From: DATARH01 sp035550515
GTDB taxonomy: Bacteria > Pseudomonadota > Alphaproteobacteria > ATCC43930 > CGMCC-115725
Assembly (NCBI GenBank): GCA_035550515.1
Contig: DASZOZ010000113.1
Span: 1 to 64,000, forward strand
Length of the DNA stretch: 64,000 nt
Direction of reading: 5' to 3'
The position numbers and the translations under genes are program-made. Under the pieces are notes generated by a model. The model was not told the DNA's origin and ran no database searches. It saw nothing but the letters and a program-made list of their open reading frames with translations. Shown here piece after piece: positions 60,066 through 64,000 of this stretch. Numbering within the stretch: position 1 is the stretch's first letter; each line of letters begins with the position of its first letter.

Positions 60066-62006
60066 TCAGGCCGCCGGGCGCAGCACGGTTTGTTCGGCGG
60101 GCGCGTCGATCCACATGCGAAACCACAGTTCGAGCATCAGCAGCGCCCAGAGCCGGTAATGGTGATCGCAGCGGCCGGCGACGTGCTCGTCGAGCAGTGC
60201 CTCGACGTAGTCCGGGCGAAACAAGCCGCGCTCGCGCGCCGGTGCGGAGAGCAGCGTATCGTAGGCGAGCGGCTTCAGCGGGCCGCGCAGCCACGCGTCG
60301 ATCGGCACGCCGAACCCCATCTTCTTGCGGTAGATCACCTCGCGCGGGAGGTAAGGCGCCATCGCCCGCTTGAGCAATGCTTTGGTCTCTCCGCCGGCGA
60401 GCTTGACCTCGACGGGCAGCGCCGCCGCCCATTCGAGCAGCACGTGATCCAGCAGCGGGGAGCGGGTTTCGAGGCCGTGCGCCATGCTCGCGACATCGAC
60501 CTTCATCATCAGGTCGTCGGGCAGGTAGGTGTGCAGGTCGGCCCAGTTGGCGCCGGCGACCAGCCCGTTCGCGGCCGCGAAATACGGCGCCAGCAGGTCG
60601 AGTGCCGAGCGGTCGAGCTGCCCCCGCATCGCCTCGCCGTAGCCTGCCTGTTTATCGCGATCGGCGAAGAACACCAGGGTTCCGGCATAGCGCCGCTCGG
60701 CCTGCTGCGGCGGCGCCTCCAGCACGTCGCGGATGCGTAGCAGCTTGCGCCGGCGCTGCAGCCCGGCCGGGGCGCAGGCCAGCAGGCGCGACAGCGCCAG
60801 CCGGCTCCACTGCGGCAGCCGATCGAGGCGCGCCAGATGGCGCATTGCCTGATAGCGCGGATAGCCGAGAAACGCCTCGTCGCCGCCGTCGCCGTTGAGG
60901 GCGACGGTGACCTGACGCCGCGCCATCTCGGAGACGTAATAGGTCGGGATCGCCGACGGGTCGGCGAACGGCTCGCCGTAATGCCAGACGAGACGCGGCA
61001 GCACCGCCGTCGCATCGGGCTCGACGACATATTCCTCATGCTCGGTGCCGTAACGCTCGGCGACCATGCGGGCGTAACGGGTCTCGTCAAAGCGCGGGTC
61101 GCCAAAGCCGATGGTAAAGGTCTTGACCCGGCCGCCGCCGACCCGCGCCATCGCCGCGACGACGCTCGCCGAATCGATGCCGCCCGAAAGAAACGCGCCC
61201 AGCGGCACGTCGGCGATCAAGCGCAGCCGCACCGCCTCGTCGAGCTGCGCCACCAGCTCGCGTTCGAGCTCCGCCGCCGGCTTCGCGCGGCGCGGGCTTG
61301 TGGGCTCCGGCAGCGCCCAATAGCGGACCGGCGTGATATCGTCCCATTGTCCGGCCGGATCGGGCGAGACGGCGACGTAATGGGCCGCCGGCAACCGGTG
61401 GATGCCGGCAAAGGCGGTCTGCGGCGCCGGCACGTATTGCAGGCTCAGGTAATCGTCGATCGCGGTCAGGCTCGGCGTGCGGCCGATACCCGGCCAGGTC
61501 AGCAGCGCCTTGATCTCCGAGCCGAACACCAGGCCCGAACGCGTCGGCGCGTAATAGAGCGGCTTCTTGCCGAGGCGGTCGCGCGCCAGGATGAGCTGCC
61601 GCGTGCGCCTATCCCACAGCGCCAGCGCAAACATGCCGCGCATCCGGTCGAAGACACGGGGTCCCCAGGCGTGCCAGCCATTGGCGATGACCTCAGCGTC
61701 GCCCCGGCTGCGAAACCGGTAGCCGAGCTTTTCGAGATCGGCACGGATCGCCGCGAAATTATAGATCTCGCCGTTGAACGTCAGCCACACCGCGCCGTCC
61801 TGGCTGCCGATCGGCTGATTGGCGGCAGCCGAGAGATCGATGACCGCCAGCCGCGCCTGCGCCAGCCCGGCCAGCCCGTCCGTCCACACCGCCTGGTCGT
61901 CCGGGCCGCGATGGCGGACCGCCCCGGTCATCGCCCAGAGCCGCGCCTCCAACTCGGGGCGCGGGAGGTTGGCCTGCGGCAGCAACACTCCTGCTATGCC
62001 GCACAT
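60066..62006 (-). CDS. asnB: Asparagine synthase (glutamine-hydrolysing)
   Basis: A 646-residue two-domain enzyme. The N-terminal amidotransferase begins MCGIAGVLL, with Cys2 as the nucleophile once Met is removed, and has RHRGPDDQ and FNGEIYN. The synthetase domain has the PP-loop LSGGIDSASVVAAMAR. It resembles the AsnB-like enzymes of exopolysaccharide clusters, so its acceptor may not be aspartate. The start at 62006 is required by the Cys2 mechanism. It is divergent from the epimerase gene, and the two may serve surface polysaccharide. Confidence 0.9.
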   Translation of the reverse strand: MCGIAGVLLPQANLPRPELEARLWAMTGAVRHRGPDDQAVWTDGLAGLAQARLAVIDLSAAANQPIGSQDGAVWLTFNGEIYNFAAIRADLEKLGYRFRSRGDAEVIANGWHAWGPRVFDRMRGMFALALWDRRTRQLILARDRLGKKPLYYAPTRSGLVFGSEIKALLTWPGIGRTPSLTAIDDYLSLQYVPAPQTAFAGIHRLPAAHYVAVSPDPAGQWDDITPVRYWALPEPTSPRRAKPAAELERELVAQLDEAVRLRLIADVPLGAFLSGGIDSASVVAAMARVGGGRVKTFTIGFGDPRFDETRYARMVAERYGTEHEEYVVEPDATAVLPRLVWHYGEPFADPSAIPTYYVSEMARRQVTVALNGDGGDEAFLGYPRYQAMRHLARLDRLPQWSRLALSRLLACAPAGLQRRRKLLRIRDVLEAPPQQAERRYAGTLVFFADRDKQAGYGEAMRGQLDRSALDLLAPYFAAANGLVAGANWADLHTYLPDDLMMKVDVASMAHGLETRSPLLDHVLLEWAAALPVEVKLAGGETKALLKRAMAPYLPREVIYRKKMGFGVPIDAWLRGPLKPLAYDTLLSAPARERGLFRPDYVEALLDEHVAGRCDHHYRLWALLMLELWFRMWIDAPAEQTVLRPAA

Positions 62007-62187
62007 TGTCGGGCCCAGTTCGTCATTTGCCGCCCGGAATGACAAACTTCGTCATGCGGCGCAAGCGTCAGCGGCATGGTGTTCGCGCCGTCGATATGTT
62101 ACCGCCTCGTCGCCCGCCTGCCGGCGGGCCGATAAAATCCCGGCCCGCCCTCCGGCGGGCCAAGAAAATCCCGGCTCGGATGATGAC

Positions 62188-63162
62188 ATGGCTTTGCTGA
62201 TCACAGGCAGCGCCGGCTTTATCGGCTATCACCTGGCCGAACGCATGCTCGCCGCCGGCCGGCGGGTCATCGGCATCGACAACCTCAACGACTATTACGA
62301 CGTGGCGCTGAAACGGGCGCGCCTCTCCCGGCTCGAACGCTACGCCGGCTTCAGCTTTTATCGACTGGACGTCGCCGACTATGACGGGGTCATGGCGCTG
62401 GTGGATCGCCACCCCGAGATCGACCGCATCGTCCACCTCGCGGCGCAGGCGGGTGTCCGCTATTCGCTGGACGACCCGCTGGTTTACGTCGAGTCCAACG
62501 TCAGGGGTCAGGTCGTGCTGCTCGAAGCGGCGCGGCGGTTGAAGCGGCTCGACAAGCTGATCTACGCCAGCTCGTCCTCGGTCTACGGCGCCAACAAAAA
62601 GCAGCCCTACAGCACCGAGGACCGGGCCGACAACCCGGTCTCGGTCTATGCCGCGACCAAGCGGGCCGGCGAGCTGATCACCGAGAGCTATTGCCGCTCC
62701 TACGGCATGGCGGCGGTCGGGTTGCGCTTTTTCACGGTTTACGGGCCGTGGGGTCGGCCGGACATGGCGCTCTACATCTTTACGAAGGCGATCCTTGCCG
62801 GAGAGCCGGTCAAGATCTTCAACAACGGCCGGATGAGCCGCGACTTTACCTATATCGACGACACCATCGCGGCGCTCGCCGTCGCCGCCGAGCAGCCGCC
62901 GGCCGAGCCCGGCACGCACCGGATCTACAACATCGGCAACAACCGCCCCGAGACGCTGCTCGATTTCATCGCGACGCTCGAACGTGCGCTGGGCCGCAGC
63001 GCGATCAAGCAGATGATGCCGATGCAGGTCGGCGATGTCGTCTCCACCTACGCCGATATCGAGGCGACCCGCCGCGATTTCGGCTACGAGCCGAAAACCC
63101 CGATCAGCGAGGGCATACCCCGTTTCGTCGCGTGGTATCGCGACTATCACCGGCTCGGCTGA
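62188..63162 (+). CDS. NAD-dependent epimerase, UDP-glucuronate 4-epimerase-like
   Basis: A 324-residue extended SDR. It has the NAD motif ITGSAGFIGYHLAERMLA, IGIDNLNDYYDVALKRARL (typical of UDP-glucuronate epimerases), the Ser-Tyr-Lys set (SSSSVYGAN, SVYAATKRAG), and FFTVYGPWGRPDMALYIFTK. It makes UDP-galacturonate for capsule or lipopolysaccharide. Start ATG 62188. Confidence 0.88.
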   Translation: MALLITGSAGFIGYHLAERMLAAGRRVIGIDNLNDYYDVALKRARLSRLERYAGFSFYRLDVADYDGVMALVDRHPEIDRIVHLAAQAGVRYSLDDPLVYVESNVRGQVVLLEAARRLKRLDKLIYASSSSVYGANKKQPYSTEDRADNPVSVYAATKRAGELITESYCRSYGMAAVGLRFFTVYGPWGRPDMALYIFTKAILAGEPVKIFNNGRMSRDFTYIDDTIAALAVAAEQPPAEPGTHRIYNIGNNRPETLLDFIATLERALGRSAIKQMMPMQVGDVVSTYADIEATRRDFGYEPKTPISEGIPRFVAWYRDYHRLG

Positions 63163-63167
63163 TCCCG

Positions 63168-63773
63168 TCAGGCCGATGACGATTTTTTCGTCAGCGCTTC
63201 GAGCTGTCTGGTGAGCGCTTCGAGCTGGGTTTCCAGGCGCTTCAGCCGCGGATCTTCGCCCGGGGCGGCAGCCGACGGCGGCTCCGCCGGCTTTTCGGCC
63301 GGCCGGCCGAACGGCGACAGCATCTTCAGCGCCTGTTCGTAAAGCGCGATGTTCTGCTTGCCCATCTCTTCGAACTGGCCGAACGGGAACAGGCCGAACG
63401 TCGCGCGCAGCGTCTCGCGCATCTGGTCCTGGTTGCGCGCGAACGACACCATCGCCTGTTCGAGATACCCCGGCACGAGGAACTGCATGCTATCGCCGTA
63501 AAATCCGATCAGCTGGCGCAGAAAGCTGATCGGCAGCAGGTTCTGCCCCTTCTGCTCCTGTTCGACGATGATCTGGGTGAGCACCGAGCGGGTGATGTCT
63601 TCATTGGTCTTGGCGTCGTGAACAACGAAGTCGCCGCCCTCCTTGATCATCTTCGCCAGGTCTTCGAGCGTCACATAGCTGCTCGTCGCCGTGTTGTAGA
63701 GGCGCCGGTTGGCGTATTTCTTGACGACGACGGGCTTTGCTGCGGCCGATTGTTCGGTGCCCGGAGTGTTCAT
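63168..63773 (-). CDS. phaR: PhaR, polyhydroxyalkanoate synthesis regulator
   Basis: A 201-residue repressor with the PHB/PHA accumulation regulator N-terminal domain (VVKKYANRRLYNTATSSYVT, LEDLAKMIKEGGDFVVHDAK) and the DNA-binding PHB_acc part (LPISFLRQLIGFYGDSMQFL). A charged, coiled C-terminus follows. PhaR senses poly(3-hydroxybutyrate) and represses phasin genes. The ATG at 63773 gives the family start; an upstream frame to 63857 is unlikely. Confidence 0.9.
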   Translation of the reverse strand: MNTPGTEQSAAAKPVVVKKYANRRLYNTATSSYVTLEDLAKMIKEGGDFVVHDAKTNEDITRSVLTQIIVEQEQKGQNLLPISFLRQLIGFYGDSMQFLVPGYLEQAMVSFARNQDQMRETLRATFGLFPFGQFEEMGKQNIALYEQALKMLSPFGRPAEKPAEPPSAAAPGEDPRLKRLETQLEALTRQLEALTKKSSSA

Positions 63774-63918
63774 GCGTGCGCTGTCCTTGGCGACCACGAG
63801 GGCAGCGACCATGCTGCTGTGCAACAATACGCCGATTCCGTGCGGTTTCCTCATCAATCCGCGGGCGAGACGCGGAAAGCTCGGGCGGCGCGAGCCGCCG
63901 CGGCCTATAATCGCGGTG

Positions 63919-64000
63919 ATGACCGATGCGGACGACCTTGCCCAGCGTTATCTGGGCTTGTGGATGGACTATCTGAGCGCGCTTCTCGCCGACCCGCGCG
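63919..64000 (+). CDS. Partial gene at right edge
   Basis: ATG 63919 opens a frame, MTDADDLAQRYLGLWMDYLS, ALLADPR, that leaves the window. Its position divergent from phaR and its pattern fit a protein of PHA metabolism, such as a phasin or polymerase partner, but 27 residues are too few to assign it. Confidence 0.4.
   Translation, partial: MTDADDLAQRYLGLWMDYLSALLADPR

Overview
The window looks like an alphaproteobacterial chromosome (high GC, GTTC-N7-GTTC type SOS box, PhaR, alphaproteobacterial hypothetical families). It has two halves. About 1-37,280 is the integrase-side part of a large integrative and conjugative element (ICE). From about 37,260 to the right edge is ordinary host chromosome. 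The conjugation genes and the other attachment site would lie left of base 1 and are not seen. No tRNA, rRNA, CRISPR array or intact insertion sequence was found.

ICE core (1-24,800, nearly all minus strand). From right to left this holds an ArdC antirestriction protein, a PP-loop protein, a large ParB-like protein, a block of small conserved ICE proteins (DUF6878, DUF6915, DUF6117 types and unnamed ones), a 1,445-residue methyltransferase/Strawberry-notch helicase coupled to a Toprim primase-like protein, DUF2493 and DUF736 proteins, and a control region: Xre regulator, two DUF2285 proteins, an AlpA-type excisionase and the RepA initiator. One DUF2285 gene is split by a frame change at a run of six G, in the arrangement known for the excision activator FseA of ICEMlSymR7A. 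The neighbours match its partners QseC, QseM and RdfS in family and position. The 3' end of repA holds iteron-like repeats and paired DnaA boxes. Two families of structured 5' leaders recur upstream of core genes and are probably the least described feature here.

ICE cargo. There is a TetR/membrane-protein module (12.3-13.8 kb), a flavin reductase, and a decayed mer operon (merR, its operator and a merC stub). A mutagenesis/DNA damage block (two SRAP proteins, dnaE2, imuB, imuA) has an SOS box in front. Next to the integrase (30.4-35.8 kb) lies a tight six-gene same-strand cluster: trypsin-like protease, PD-(D/E)XK-like protein, two proteins with RNxxxH HEPN motifs, an Abi-like protein and a DUF1016 nuclease. 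It looks like an unassigned defence locus.

Junction. The tyrosine integrase faces the host gene radC. RadC is cut inside its catalytic HNHP motif and ends in four foreign residues, so the element appears to sit in radC.

Host part (37.3-64 kb). This holds an enoyl-CoA hydratase, a PPOX flavoprotein, a FAD oxidoreductase, a TPR protein, an AhpD-like protein, two large glucan-active enzymes in tandem, an SDR, two VOC proteins around an enolase-superfamily enzyme, two base-excision glycosylases flanking a Kef-type antiporter, O-acetylhomoserine sulfhydrylase, two similar Xre regulators around a GGDEF-EAL protein and a hydrolase, a PagL-like deacylase, asparagine synthase, a UDP-sugar epimerase, PhaR and a partial gene at the edge.
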